A stretch of DNA of 64,000 nucleotides, taken from Neptuniibacter halophilus (lineage in GTDB: Bacteria > Pseudomonadota > Gammaproteobacteria > Pseudomonadales > Balneatricaceae). How positions within the stretch are numbered: the first letter of the stretch is position 1; every line of letters starts with the position of its first letter. The notes under the pieces are model-generated. The model was given only the letters and a program-made list of their open reading frames with translations. It made no database searches and was not told where the DNA came from. The position numbers were made by a program, and so were the translations under genes. Shown here in pieces: positions 47,947-55,110 of the stretch. Where the stretch lies: contig NZ_AP027292.1 in assembly GCF_030295765.1 (NCBI RefSeq), positions 248,001 to 312,000 on the forward strand, written 5' to 3'.

Positions 47947-49053
47947 ATGTGTGTTTTACGTGCCGACAGATGTCGTGCCCTGTTTGCTTCCCTGCTCCTG
48001 CTGTTTGCCCCCCTGCTGGCCGCTGATACCCTTCGCATTGGTTACGTAATCTCACGTACCGTAGACGATATGTTCTACGGGCCGGTCGTTGCCTTTATGC
48101 AGCAGGCCGCCAACGATCTGGAAGTTGAGCTGGTTGTCATTGAAGCCAACGATAACCACCTTCAGGTGGCTGACCTTGTGGCTGAACAGCTTAACGGTGA
48201 CCATCCTCTGGACGCTGTGATTGCTGTCAGCGTGAAAGAGAGCGGCGCCCGGATTCTGAAAGTCTGCGAACAGGCATCCGTTCCCCTGTTCATCGAAAAT
48301 TCTGCCATTCTGGATACCGCTGTAGGCAGCCCCAGGCAGTACTTCCCCTGGTACATTGGTGAAATGCTGCCCGACGATGAGATGGCGGGTTATGTACTGG
48401 CGAAATACCTGATCCAGCAAAGCCTGATCAATCACCCCAATCATCCGGCAACGCTGGTAGCGATCAGCGGACCGTTTGGCACCTCGGCCTCGCTGGAGCG
48501 GGAAAAAGGCCTGATGCGGGCAGTAGAGGAATTTCCGGACACCGAGCTGTATCAGGTAGTACGGGCTAACTGGGAGAGGGAAAAAGCCCAACGGGCTTTT
48601 GAACATCTGCTAAAACGTTACCCGGATATCAGTGCCGTATGGACGGCCAGTGACGGCATGGCGCTGGGCGTAGCCGATGCCCTGGAGGGGATGGATGACT
48701 CTCAGGCTACTATTCTGGTGGGTGGAGTAGACTGGTCTCTGGATGGGGTCGAAGGGGTTCATCAGCGCGTTATTCAGGCCAGTGCCGGCGGCCACTTTAT
48801 GGAGGGTGCCTGGGCGCTGATCAGTGTTCACGATTATCTCAAAGGGCATGACTTCGCCAACAGCGAAGGGCTGAAAATGAAAACCGATATGAGCCTGCTC
48901 TCCGCTGAGAACTACCAGCGCTATGCCCGGCTGATCGAACCTGCCACCTGGTCCAGAATCGACTTCAAACGATTCTCCAAAGTCTATAACCCGCAGCTAA
49001 AAAACTATGACTTCAGTTTACCCAGTGTACTCAGGTCGGTCTCAGAGGAATAA
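47947..49053 (+). CDS. Orphan periplasmic substrate-binding protein (sugar-binding type)
   Basis: 368 residues from the ATG at 47947 (GAGGT six nt upstream). Signal peptide to about residue 30 (ALFASLLLLFAPLLAADT), then a type I periplasmic-binding fold: LRIGYVISRTVDDMFYGPVV, KESGARILKVCEQASVPLFIENSA, WTASDGMALGVADALEGM, ILVGGVDWSLDGVEGV. No permease, ATPase or kinase is adjacent, so it may feed a receptor (as LuxP or RbsB do) or a distant transporter. Substrate not recognisable. A candidate -10 TATACT lies at about 47895. Confidence 0.85.
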   Translation: MCVLRADRCRALFASLLLLFAPLLAADTLRIGYVISRTVDDMFYGPVVAFMQQAANDLEVELVVIEANDNHLQVADLVAEQLNGDHPLDAVIAVSVKESGARILKVCEQASVPLFIENSAILDTAVGSPRQYFPWYIGEMLPDDEMAGYVLAKYLIQQSLINHPNHPATLVAISGPFGTSASLEREKGLMRAVEEFPDTELYQVVRANWEREKAQRAFEHLLKRYPDISAVWTASDGMALGVADALEGMDDSQATILVGGVDWSLDGVEGVHQRVIQASAGGHFMEGAWALISVHDYLKGHDFANSEGLKMKTDMSLLSAENYQRYARLIEPATWSRIDFKRFSKVYNPQLKNYDFSLPSVLRSVSEE

Positions 49054-49056
49054 GGC

Positions 49057-49353
49057 TTACTCAGCAGGAAACTGATAACGCCGCTTCAATTCAACCACTT
49101 CGACACTGTAGCCGCGATACCATTGATCCCGGCCCTGCTGCTGAGCCAGTGCGTGTTCCGGGTCTTGCTTCCAGGCCAGAATGTCCGCTTCGCAGCGCCA
49201 GTAAGAGATCGCAATCTCCTGATCCCCTTCAGTCAGGGCCACAAACTCAAGGCAAGCATATTTTTCGAATGCCAGTTGCCGCATCCGCGCCACCGTATCC
49301 GCGTACGCCTGATCCTGCTTCCCGGTTTGTGCCCGGAAAATCACCGCATACAT
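49057..49353 (-). CDS. Antibiotic biosynthesis monooxygenase (ABM) domain protein
   Basis: 98 residues with an ABM ferredoxin-like fold: MYAVIFRAQTGKQDQAYADT, ISYWRCEADILAWKQDPEHALAQQQGRDQWY, EVVEL. Such proteins are small heme-degrading or oxygenating enzymes or unknowns; the SYW..EADI..WK pattern is the common YqjZ/HmoB-like form. GAGGT precedes the ATG. It follows lysE by 9 bp as an apparent two-gene operon. Confidence 0.85.
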   Translation of the reverse strand: MYAVIFRAQTGKQDQAYADTVARMRQLAFEKYACLEFVALTEGDQEIAISYWRCEADILAWKQDPEHALAQQQGRDQWYRGYSVEVVELKRRYQFPAE

Positions 49354-49362
49354 AAAATGACC

Positions 49363-50004
49363 TCAGGCCCTGTGAGTCAGCAGCAAACTGCTGAAATAGA
49401 TCATGACACTGCCGGATAAACGCTGCACCCAACGGCCTGCTCTGCCCTCTCCGGCACGGGCACGAATCCGGTCAATGGCCAGAGTCACGCCGAAAAACCA
49501 CAACGCGATCAGCACCGCATGAATGGCCACCAGAACAAATGCGCTGGCATAGCCCGGCGTTGAAAAATCGAGAAACTGCGGAAAAGCTGCCAGATAAAAC
49601 ATCGACACTTTCGGGTTAAGCAACTGGGTAAGAAAACCTTCGACAAAGCTTCCCCCCAACCCTCTGGCTTGTGGCTTTTTCATACTGGCCGGCAAGCGCT
49701 CCCGGGCAGCAACGTCAGCAGCACGAAACGAGGCGAAGATTGCACGGGCACCAATATAGAAAAGGTAAGCGGCACCGAGCAACTTAATCAGCAGAAACAG
49801 TTCTGCCGACTGCAACAGCAGCGCTGACAAGCCAAAGATAGAAAATGCACCATGACAGAAGGTTGCACTGAACAATCCGGCGATATTGGCGAAAGCCGGT
49901 GCGCGTCCGCCAACCGAAGCGGTCTTGACGATCAGGACACCATTGGGACCCGGTGACATCACCAATAACAATGCCACCACAGAAAAAGTCAGAAGCTCCT
50001 GCAT
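49363..50004 (-). CDS. LysE/RhtB family exporter
   Basis: 213 residues, about six membrane segments. LLVMSPGPNGVLIVKTASVGG (about 13-33) and GFLTQLLNPKVSMFYLAAFPQF are LysE family signatures; members export amino acids or small metabolites. The ATG at 50004 with GGAGAGGG is the start; the open frame continues to 50130 but that part covers a terminator and is not expected to be translated. The substrate is unknown. Confidence 0.9.
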   Translation of the reverse strand: MQELLTFSVVALLLVMSPGPNGVLIVKTASVGGRAPAFANIAGLFSATFCHGAFSIFGLSALLLQSAELFLLIKLLGAAYLFYIGARAIFASFRAADVAARERLPASMKKPQARGLGGSFVEGFLTQLLNPKVSMFYLAAFPQFLDFSTPGYASAFVLVAIHAVLIALWFFGVTLAIDRIRARAGEGRAGRWVQRLSGSVMIYFSSLLLTHRA

Positions 50005-50068
50005 CACCCTCTCCACACCGTTAATGAGTCGGATCGCAATTCTACCACAACAGGTGTTTACTCCGGCC

Positions 50069-50101
50069 AAAAAAAAAACCGGAGCCCCTGAGGGTCCGGT
50101 T
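50069..50101 (-). terminator. Intrinsic terminator of candidate sRNA A
   Basis: AACCGGA (50077-50083) pairs with TCCGGTT (50095-50101), with an inner CCC/GGG pairing around TGA. On the minus strand the stem is followed by a run of T (A 50069-50078). It ends about 65 bp before the lysE start. Confidence 0.88.
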
Positions 50102-50263
50102 AAGCAATGTGCTTCAATGACAAGAGCCATGTGCTTGAATACCTGTAAGGGAGTATTCAGATTGCGCCTGCGGAGGCACGGCGCGACACATACACACGAT
50201 GCAACTATCAGAAGTGCATGGCGGCCGAGCTAGTGAGGGGAGCCTGCCGCCTGACGTGTTGGA
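50069..50263 (-). ncRNA. Candidate Fur-regulated small RNA A (RyhB/PrrF-like)
   Basis: About 195 nt from a predicted start near 50263 to the terminator at 50069. It has no convincing open frame. Close to the 3' end the transcript reads GCACATTGCTTAACCGG; CACATTGCTT equals the pairing core of E. coli RyhB as I recall it. The promoter has a Fur-box-like element. A second unit with the same plan lies 300 bp upstream. Alternatives: a regulated leader of lysE, or chance. Confidence 0.55.
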
Positions 50264-50269
50264 AACTAT

Positions 50270-50298
50270 ATTATACGAATGATAATGATTTGCAATAA
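50270..50298 (-). promoter_or_regulatory. Promoter with Fur-box-like element for sRNA A
   Basis: Minus strand: -10 TATAAT (50270-50275), weak -35 TTATTG 17 nt before it, and GCAAATCATTATCATTC (50278-50294) between and over them, close to the Fur consensus of GATAAT repeats. AT-rich sequence upstream resembles the B promoter. Confidence 0.6.
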
Positions 50299-50422
50299 TA
50301 TTTATAAAATTATTTGTAATTATTTCCTCCCCTGTCTGTTCTTACCCTGTAAAGCGCTGAGCACCACAGAGGATATTTCACTGAATAGACAGGATTGATC
50401 TGCTCAGGGGGCCAACGGAAAT

Positions 50423-50451
50423 AAAAAAGCCGGATCAGATGATCCGGCTTT
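50423..50451 (-). terminator. Intrinsic terminator of candidate sRNA B
   Basis: AAAGCCGGATC (50426-50436), AGAT loop, GATCCGGCTTT (50441-50451); A-run 50423-50428 gives a T-tract on the minus strand. No called gene ends here, so it marks an unannotated minus-strand transcript. The stretch 50302-50422 shows nothing else. Confidence 0.88.
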
Positions 50452-50607
50452 AGGGTGAACCGAACAGGTGAGGGTCCGGTAATGATACCGGGGTTCGAGG
50501 GGGAAACCCGGTATCCCGGTGCCAGCCTCCAGTGAGCAGTGAAGGTGGCACCCATTTTCGGCAATGTTAGTGAGGTGAGGTCGTCCATTGCCGATCACTT
50601 ATGAGCG
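50423..50607 (-). ncRNA. Candidate Fur-regulated small RNA B (RyhB/PrrF-like)
   Basis: About 185 nt between a strong promoter and a strong terminator. It contains CTCACTAACATTGCCG (ACATTGC shared with A and with RyhB) and ACCGGACCCTCA, a 12-mer also present in A (plus-strand 50469-50480 and 50089-50100). A frame starting at 50588 (MDDLTSLTLPKMG) runs through the terminator and has no ribosome site, so a non-coding RNA is preferred; a short peptide is not excluded. Confidence 0.55.
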
Positions 50608-50613
50608 AGTACG

Positions 50614-50642
50614 ATAATATTGATATTGAGAATGATTTGCAA
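50614..50642. promoter_or_regulatory. Promoter with Fur box for sRNA B, also upstream of the DMT permease
   Basis: Minus strand: TTGCAA (50637-50642), 17-nt spacer, TATTAT (50614-50619), a good sigma-70 match. The spacer holds GCAAATCATTCTCAATATC, about 13 of 19 matches to the Fur consensus by eye. On the plus strand TATAAA near 50656 could be the -10 of the DMT gene, so Fur might govern both directions. Confidence 0.6.
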
Positions 50643-50725
50643 CATCATTTTTATAAAAATATTCACATTTCCCTGATTCCCCTGAATAAGGTAACTTAGC
50701 GCCAATTTTTGCTGGCGGGGTTCCC

Positions 50726-51625
50726 ATGCATTCCAAGAAAATACAATCCGATCTGATTCTGCTGCTGGTCGCCGCGATCTGGGGCTTCGCTTTTGTTGCC
50801 CAACGTCTGGGCATGGAGTCTCTCGGGCCTTTTGGCTTTAACGCCTTCCGCTTTATGCTGGGCGCCCTGTCACTGCTGCCACTGTTACTGCTGTTTAAAG
50901 CCAGCCCGGAACACTGCAATAAAAGCCTGCTTAAGAGCGGCGTGATTGCTGGCTCAGTTCTGTTTGCAGGTGCCTCGCTGCAACAGGCCGGCCTGCTCTA
51001 CACCACCGCAGGTAATGCCGGTTTTATCACCGGTCTGTACATTATACTGGTACCGATTCTCGGATTAGCCGTGGGACAGCGCACCATTATCAACACCTGG
51101 ATCGGTGGACTGCTGGCTGTACTGGGGCTCTACTTGCTGAGCTTTCAGGATCTCGGCGCGGTCAACTTTGGTGACATTCTCGAGCTGCTGGGTGCCGCCT
51201 GCTGGGCAGCCCATGTGCTGCTGATTGGCAAACTTGCCCCCAAGCTGGACAACCTGCGACTAGCCATTACCCAGTTTGCTGTCTGCGCCATGCTCAGTGG
51301 CATCGTTGCGCTGTTTATTGAAGCCGACAGCTTTAACCTTGAAAATGCTGTCAGCTCCTGGGCGCCAATTGCGTATGCAGGTCTGATCTCCGTGGGGATC
51401 GCTTATACGCTGCAGATTGTTGCCCAGAAACATGCACCTCCGGCCCATGCAGCAATTATCATGAGTCTGGAAGCCGTCGCCGCTGCACTCGGTGGCTGGT
51501 GGATGCTGAATGAGCAGTTCAGCACCGCCGGTTTGATCGGTTGCGGGCTGATGCTGCTCGGCATGCTGATCTCACAATTGCCAGCTTTGATAAAACGGGA
51601 AAAACAGATTGCACAAGTTGAATAA
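50726..51625 (+). CDS. DMT superfamily (EamA) permease
   Basis: 299 residues, ten membrane segments in two EamA repeats (about 8-140 and 150-290). LLLVAAIWGFAFVAQRLGME at the start and AAIIMSLEAVAAALGGWWML in the second repeat are typical. Exports or imports a small metabolite, unknown. Its 3' end overlaps the COG0523 GTPase gene by 17 bp, implying coupled expression and perhaps a shared metal- or stress-related role. A Fur-like box lies about 85 bp upstream. Confidence 0.9.
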   Translation: MHSKKIQSDLILLLVAAIWGFAFVAQRLGMESLGPFGFNAFRFMLGALSLLPLLLLFKASPEHCNKSLLKSGVIAGSVLFAGASLQQAGLLYTTAGNAGFITGLYIILVPILGLAVGQRTIINTWIGGLLAVLGLYLLSFQDLGAVNFGDILELLGAACWAAHVLLIGKLAPKLDNLRLAITQFAVCAMLSGIVALFIEADSFNLENAVSSWAPIAYAGLISVGIAYTLQIVAQKHAPPAHAAIIMSLEAVAAALGGWWMLNEQFSTAGLIGCGLMLLGMLISQLPALIKREKQIAQVE

Positions 51626-52619
51626 TATACCGACTAACCTGATCACCGGGTTTCTCGGCGTTGGTAAAACCACCGCGATCAACAGGCTGCTGGAGCAAAA
51701 ACCAGAAACGGAGACCTGGGCGATACTGGTCAATGAGTTCGGCCAGATCGGCATCGATCAGGCCACCCTGCCCCAGTCCTCAAACGGCCTGATCCTCAAA
51801 GAACTCCCCGGCGGCTGTATCTGCTGTGCTCAGGGGCCCGCTCTCAGCAGCACCCTGACGACACTGATCCGTCGTACCCGCCCTGACCGGCTGTTAATTG
51901 AACCGACCGGTATCGGACATCCGGCAGGGATCATCGATCTGCTGCAGGGAGCCCAGTTTAATCAGGTTCTCTCCCTGCAGTCGGTAATCTGCCTGCTGGA
52001 TCCGCGTGCGCTGGATCAGCCGGAGGTGGTCAGCAATCCAAGCTTTCAGGATCAACTGAATCTGGCAGATCTGGTTCTGATCAACAAAACCGACCTGGCC
52101 AGCAGCGCACAGCTCAGCGCAGCCCGGGAATATATCAGTGCACTGTACCCGGCCAAACAGCATGTGCTGGAAACAACCCGGGGTGAGCTTGATCCGGCAC
52201 TGCTCGATCATCAGCGCAGCGCGCACTTCGCCAGCCAGTTTCCTCTGGCCCATCAACAGACCCCCGTGGCTGAGCCTGTTCTGACACCGGGGCTACAGTT
52301 AGCTCCCCTGCCCGGCGCGCCCTTTTTCAGGGATGGACAGGGTACCGGTCTGTTCAGTGCCGGCTGGGTCTTTAATCCAAACGATAAATTCCGCAGCCAG
52401 GCGCTGTTCACGCTGCTCGATTCCCTGCAGGACTGCCAGCGTGCGAAGGGCGTGTTTTATACCGATCGCGGCTGGTTGCTGTATAACCGGGTCGGCGAGG
52501 AAACCGACATCAGCCCGATTGCCTATCGGCGAGATAGCCGGCTTGAGCTGATCAGTCACCGCAAGCCCGACTGGCACCCCGTCAACGCACAACTGATGGC
52601 GTGCCTGATGCAACCCTGA
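51609..52619 (+). CDS. COG0523 (CobW/ZNG) family metal-handling GTPase
   Basis: 336 residues. G-domain motifs: NLITGFLGVGKTTAINRLL (P-loop, about 10-28), the family metal motif GGCICC (about residues 68-73), LLIEPTGIGHP, and NKTDLA (about 159). C-terminal CobW_C domain follows (WVFNPNDKFRSQALFTLLDS). Members deliver zinc, cobalt or other metals using GTP. The start is TTG, at 51609 or 51618, inside the end of the DMT gene; no ATG fits the short N-terminus. Confidence 0.9.
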   Translation: MHKLNNIPTNLITGFLGVGKTTAINRLLEQKPETETWAILVNEFGQIGIDQATLPQSSNGLILKELPGGCICCAQGPALSSTLTTLIRRTRPDRLLIEPTGIGHPAGIIDLLQGAQFNQVLSLQSVICLLDPRALDQPEVVSNPSFQDQLNLADLVLINKTDLASSAQLSAAREYISALYPAKQHVLETTRGELDPALLDHQRSAHFASQFPLAHQQTPVAEPVLTPGLQLAPLPGAPFFRDGQGTGLFSAGWVFNPNDKFRSQALFTLLDSLQDCQRAKGVFYTDRGWLLYNRVGEETDISPIAYRRDSRLELISHRKPDWHPVNAQLMACLMQP

Positions 52620-52698
52620 ACAGGGAGTGCGACAATATGTCACTTTTTAAGGCCCTTCGCCTGCCCCTACAATAACGCTGCATTCGGGATGGACACAG

Positions 52699-53187
52699 AT
52701 GACAGAACCAGCCACAGGGAAACGCCCCCTTCTCCTTCAAGCACTCTTCGTCCTGCTGATGCTGGGCGGACTGGCGGCTGTACTCTATGGACCACAACTG
52801 TTGCAGCCCGCGCCCCCGACATCTCGCCTGCTGACAACGGCTCCCGGATGCAATCTCGATCGCAGCAGTTGCATGGCCGGTTCTGCAGATCAGCAAATCA
52901 GTCTGAGCATTCAGGCCGACCCGCTTCGTTCCGGTGTGCCATTGCAATTTAAGGTCATACTGCACAATATCGAGGCCGATCAGGTGCTGCTCGATCTGAA
53001 AGGCAAAGCGATGTATATGGGAATCAATCAGGTCCGGTTGCAACCGGTTCCTGAGACACCGGGCGCGTGGCAGGGCGAGGCCACCCTCGCCGTGTGTACC
53101 ACGGGTGAAATGATCTGGATAAGTTCAGTCATGGCCGAGGCCGAAGGCAATATCATCCAGGCTGATTTCGAATTTAAGGCGCATTGA
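52699..53187 (+). CDS. Membrane-anchored FixH/YtkA-like protein in a copper operon
   Basis: 162 residues: one membrane helix (about 11-30, LLQALFVLLMLGGLAAVLYG), two Cys (GCNLDRSSCM, about 50-58), then an Ig-like domain with MYMGINQVRLQPV and GAWQGEATLAVCTTGEMIW. The periplasmic Ig-like domain with Met-rich GKAMYMG recalls FixH and YtkA families linked to cytochrome oxidase copper supply; not a strict match. Immediately upstream of SCO and PCuAC genes. Confidence 0.7.
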   Translation: MTEPATGKRPLLLQALFVLLMLGGLAAVLYGPQLLQPAPPTSRLLTTAPGCNLDRSSCMAGSADQQISLSIQADPLRSGVPLQFKVILHNIEADQVLLDLKGKAMYMGINQVRLQPVPETPGAWQGEATLAVCTTGEMIWISSVMAEAEGNIIQADFEFKAH

Positions 53188-53207
53188 ATCGACAGGAACC
53201 GACCCCC

Positions 53208-53798
53208 ATGAAAACATTACGTAATCTGCTGTTTCTGACTCTGGTCATGCTGATCGGTGTTGCCGTTGCTCTTTATTTCCGCCCACAACCGCTGGAACAG
53301 AGGATCGCTCTGGGCGAACAGCTTGGCGGTGACTTTACCCTGCAGTCGGAGTCAGGTCCGTTAAGCCTGAATGATATGCGCGGTAAAGTGGTACTGTTTT
53401 TTATCGGCTACGCATCCTGTCCGGATGTATGCCCCACGGCACTGGCGGTTGCCGCGCAGGGGCTGCACAACCTCTCTGAAGAGGAACAGCAACAGGTTGC
53501 CGGCATCTTTATGAGCGTCGACCCGGATCGTGACTCGGTCGAAAAGCTGGCCAAATACAGTGGCTTTTTCCACCCCAATTTTCGCGGCGCCACCGCCGAC
53601 CGGGAAACCATTGACCGGGTGGTTAAACAGTACGGCGCCTTCTACCGCATGGTCGATATGAATGACTCCGCCATGGGCTACGCGGTTGACCACTCATCCC
53701 GGCTGTACCTGATCGGTAAAGATGGCAAGCTGGCCCGTGCCCTGCCCCACGCCACAGCGCCGGACCAACTCAGCGAAGAAATTCGGAATTTACTCTGA
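53208..53798 (+). CDS. SCO1/SenC family copper chaperone
   Basis: 196 residues from the ATG at 53208. Membrane anchor about 6-23, then a thioredoxin fold. Copper ligands: CPDVCP (about 74-79) and His in YAVDHSSRLYLIG (about 163). Delivers copper or reduces cysteines for the CuA site of cytochrome oxidase. The TTG at 53184, inside the previous gene's end, is a less likely start. Confidence 0.93.
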   Translation: MKTLRNLLFLTLVMLIGVAVALYFRPQPLEQRIALGEQLGGDFTLQSESGPLSLNDMRGKVVLFFIGYASCPDVCPTALAVAAQGLHNLSEEEQQQVAGIFMSVDPDRDSVEKLAKYSGFFHPNFRGATADRETIDRVVKQYGAFYRMVDMNDSAMGYAVDHSSRLYLIGKDGKLARALPHATAPDQLSEEIRNLL

Positions 53799-53812
53799 CA
53801 GGAATCATAACG

Positions 53813-54274
53813 ATGACCAAAGCACGTTTGCGTACCACCCTGATAGCAGCCTGTCTTGGCTTCTCAGCAACCGCAATGGCAGAAATCAGCATCGAAGGTG
53901 CTTATGCCCGTGCGGTACCGCCCGGCCAGAAAATCAGCGCATCGTTTATGCAGTTGAACAACAGTGACGCTGAAAAAGTAGCGCTGGTATCCGCCAGCTC
54001 GGCTGTAGCTGAATCAGTCGAACTGCATACCCACAGCCACGCTGACGGCGTCATGCAGATGCGTCAGGTAGAGCAGATCGAGGTACCCGCCTCCGGCTCT
54101 GTCACTCTGCAACCCGGGGGCTACCATATCATGCTGATCGGCCTGAAACAGGATCTGCCTGAAGGCTCACATATCGACCTGCAGCTTAACTTCTCCGACG
54201 GCACCCGGCAGGATCTCAACCTGCCGGTAAAGCGGGTCATGGCAGGCATGCAACACGGTAAAATGAACCACTGA
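53813..54274 (+). CDS. PCuAC periplasmic copper chaperone
   Basis: 153 residues. Signal peptide to about 23 (LIAACLGFSATAMAE). Copper motif of H-x10-M-x21-H-x-M type: HTHSHADGVMQMRQVEQIEV then GGYHIMLIGLK. Works with SCO to load copper into cytochrome oxidase. Last of the three-gene unit. A Met/His tail (MAGMQHGKMNH) may bind more copper. Confidence 0.93.
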   Translation: MTKARLRTTLIAACLGFSATAMAEISIEGAYARAVPPGQKISASFMQLNNSDAEKVALVSASSAVAESVELHTHSHADGVMQMRQVEQIEVPASGSVTLQPGGYHIMLIGLKQDLPEGSHIDLQLNFSDGTRQDLNLPVKRVMAGMQHGKMNH

Positions 54275-54288
54275 AGCTCCCGCCAAAG

Positions 54289-54316
54289 AGGGGCCGGCAG
54301 ATCGTACACGGCCCCT
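54289..54316. terminator. Hairpin between converging PCuAC and DODA genes
   Basis: AGGGGCCG (54289-54296) and CGGCCCCT (54309-54316) with a 12-nt loop; no T-run, so a shared 3' end is only possible. Confidence 0.45.
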
Positions 54317-54324
54317 GATTCAGG

Positions 54325-55110
54325 CTACTCCTGACCACTCCACAGATAGCTCTCCATCGACAGCGCGTAGTGACTGATACCCCCTTCAAGCACGCTGAAC
54401 CTGTCCTCAACTGAAGAGGCCCCCAGCGCAATCAACAACGGTAGATAATGCTCGGGGGTCGGGTGGGCCCGGTTAAAATCCTCATTGTGCTGATCCGGCC
54501 TCAGCAATGCCTGGCTATCGCGCCCTTCCAGCCGGGAGCGCAGCCAGCCCTGAAAGCGCTGCACGTACGCTGCCGACTGCTCACTGTCACGCCGGATATC
54601 GTAAAGATTGTGAGTGACCCCACCGGAAGCGATGATCGCAATCCCCTGCTCCCGGAGCGCGCTCAGTGCCGCACCCAGCGCCAGAAGCCGGGGCAGTGTA
54701 TGCTGACGACTCAAAGAGAGCTGTAAAACCGGAATATCCGCTTCCGGGCGCAGATGCAGCAGCGGAACCCAGACCCCGTGATCCAACCCCCGGCGCGGAT
54801 CCGCCTGACCGGAAAACCCAGCCTTATCCAACAGACCCCGCACCGTTTCAGCCAGCTCAGGTGCCCCCCTGACCGGATATTCCAGTTGATACAACGGAGC
54901 CGGAAAGCCTCCAAAGTCGTGAATGGTTTCGGGCTGTGCCCCACTGCTGATTCGCAGGTCCGGTGTACTCCAGTGTGGCGATACCCAGAGCATCGCCTTT
55001 ACATCATCCAGTTCTGTTGAGTGTTGCTGTAACAGCCTGCCCGCCGGGCCCGGCTCGAGCGCGAACATGGGCGATCCATGACTGATAAACATCACCGGTG
55101 CCCTACTCAT
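54325..55110 (-). CDS. DODA-type extradiol aromatic ring-opening dioxygenase
   Basis: 261 residues, LigB superfamily like E. coli YgiD. MFISHGSPMFALE (metal His near residue 12), LWVSPHWSTPD, HDFGGFP, DHGVWVPLLHLRPEADIPVLQLS, ASGGVTHNLYD. Opens catechol-like rings (YgiD acts on DOPA). ATG at 55110 with GGAGGGCG. Overlaps the end of the glutathionyl-hydroquinone reductase gene by 4 bp, a pairing that suggests quinone or catechol clearance. Confidence 0.92.
   Translation of the reverse strand: MSRAPVMFISHGSPMFALEPGPAGRLLQQHSTELDDVKAMLWVSPHWSTPDLRISSGAQPETIHDFGGFPAPLYQLEYPVRGAPELAETVRGLLDKAGFSGQADPRRGLDHGVWVPLLHLRPEADIPVLQLSLSRQHTLPRLLALGAALSALREQGIAIIASGGVTHNLYDIRRDSEQSAAYVQRFQGWLRSRLEGRDSQALLRPDQHNEDFNRAHPTPEHYLPLLIALGASSVEDRFSVLEGGISHYALSMESYLWSGQE

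Noticed and set aside
50005..50130. N-terminal extension of the LysE family protein
   Set aside because: The extension covers the terminator of unit A; a strong ribosome site and normal family length support the ATG at 50004.
50310..50588. 92-residue frame MDDLTSLTLPKMG and following
   Set aside because: It passes through a strong intrinsic terminator and lacks a ribosome site; the small-RNA reading explains the region better. A short peptide upstream of the terminator is not fully excluded.
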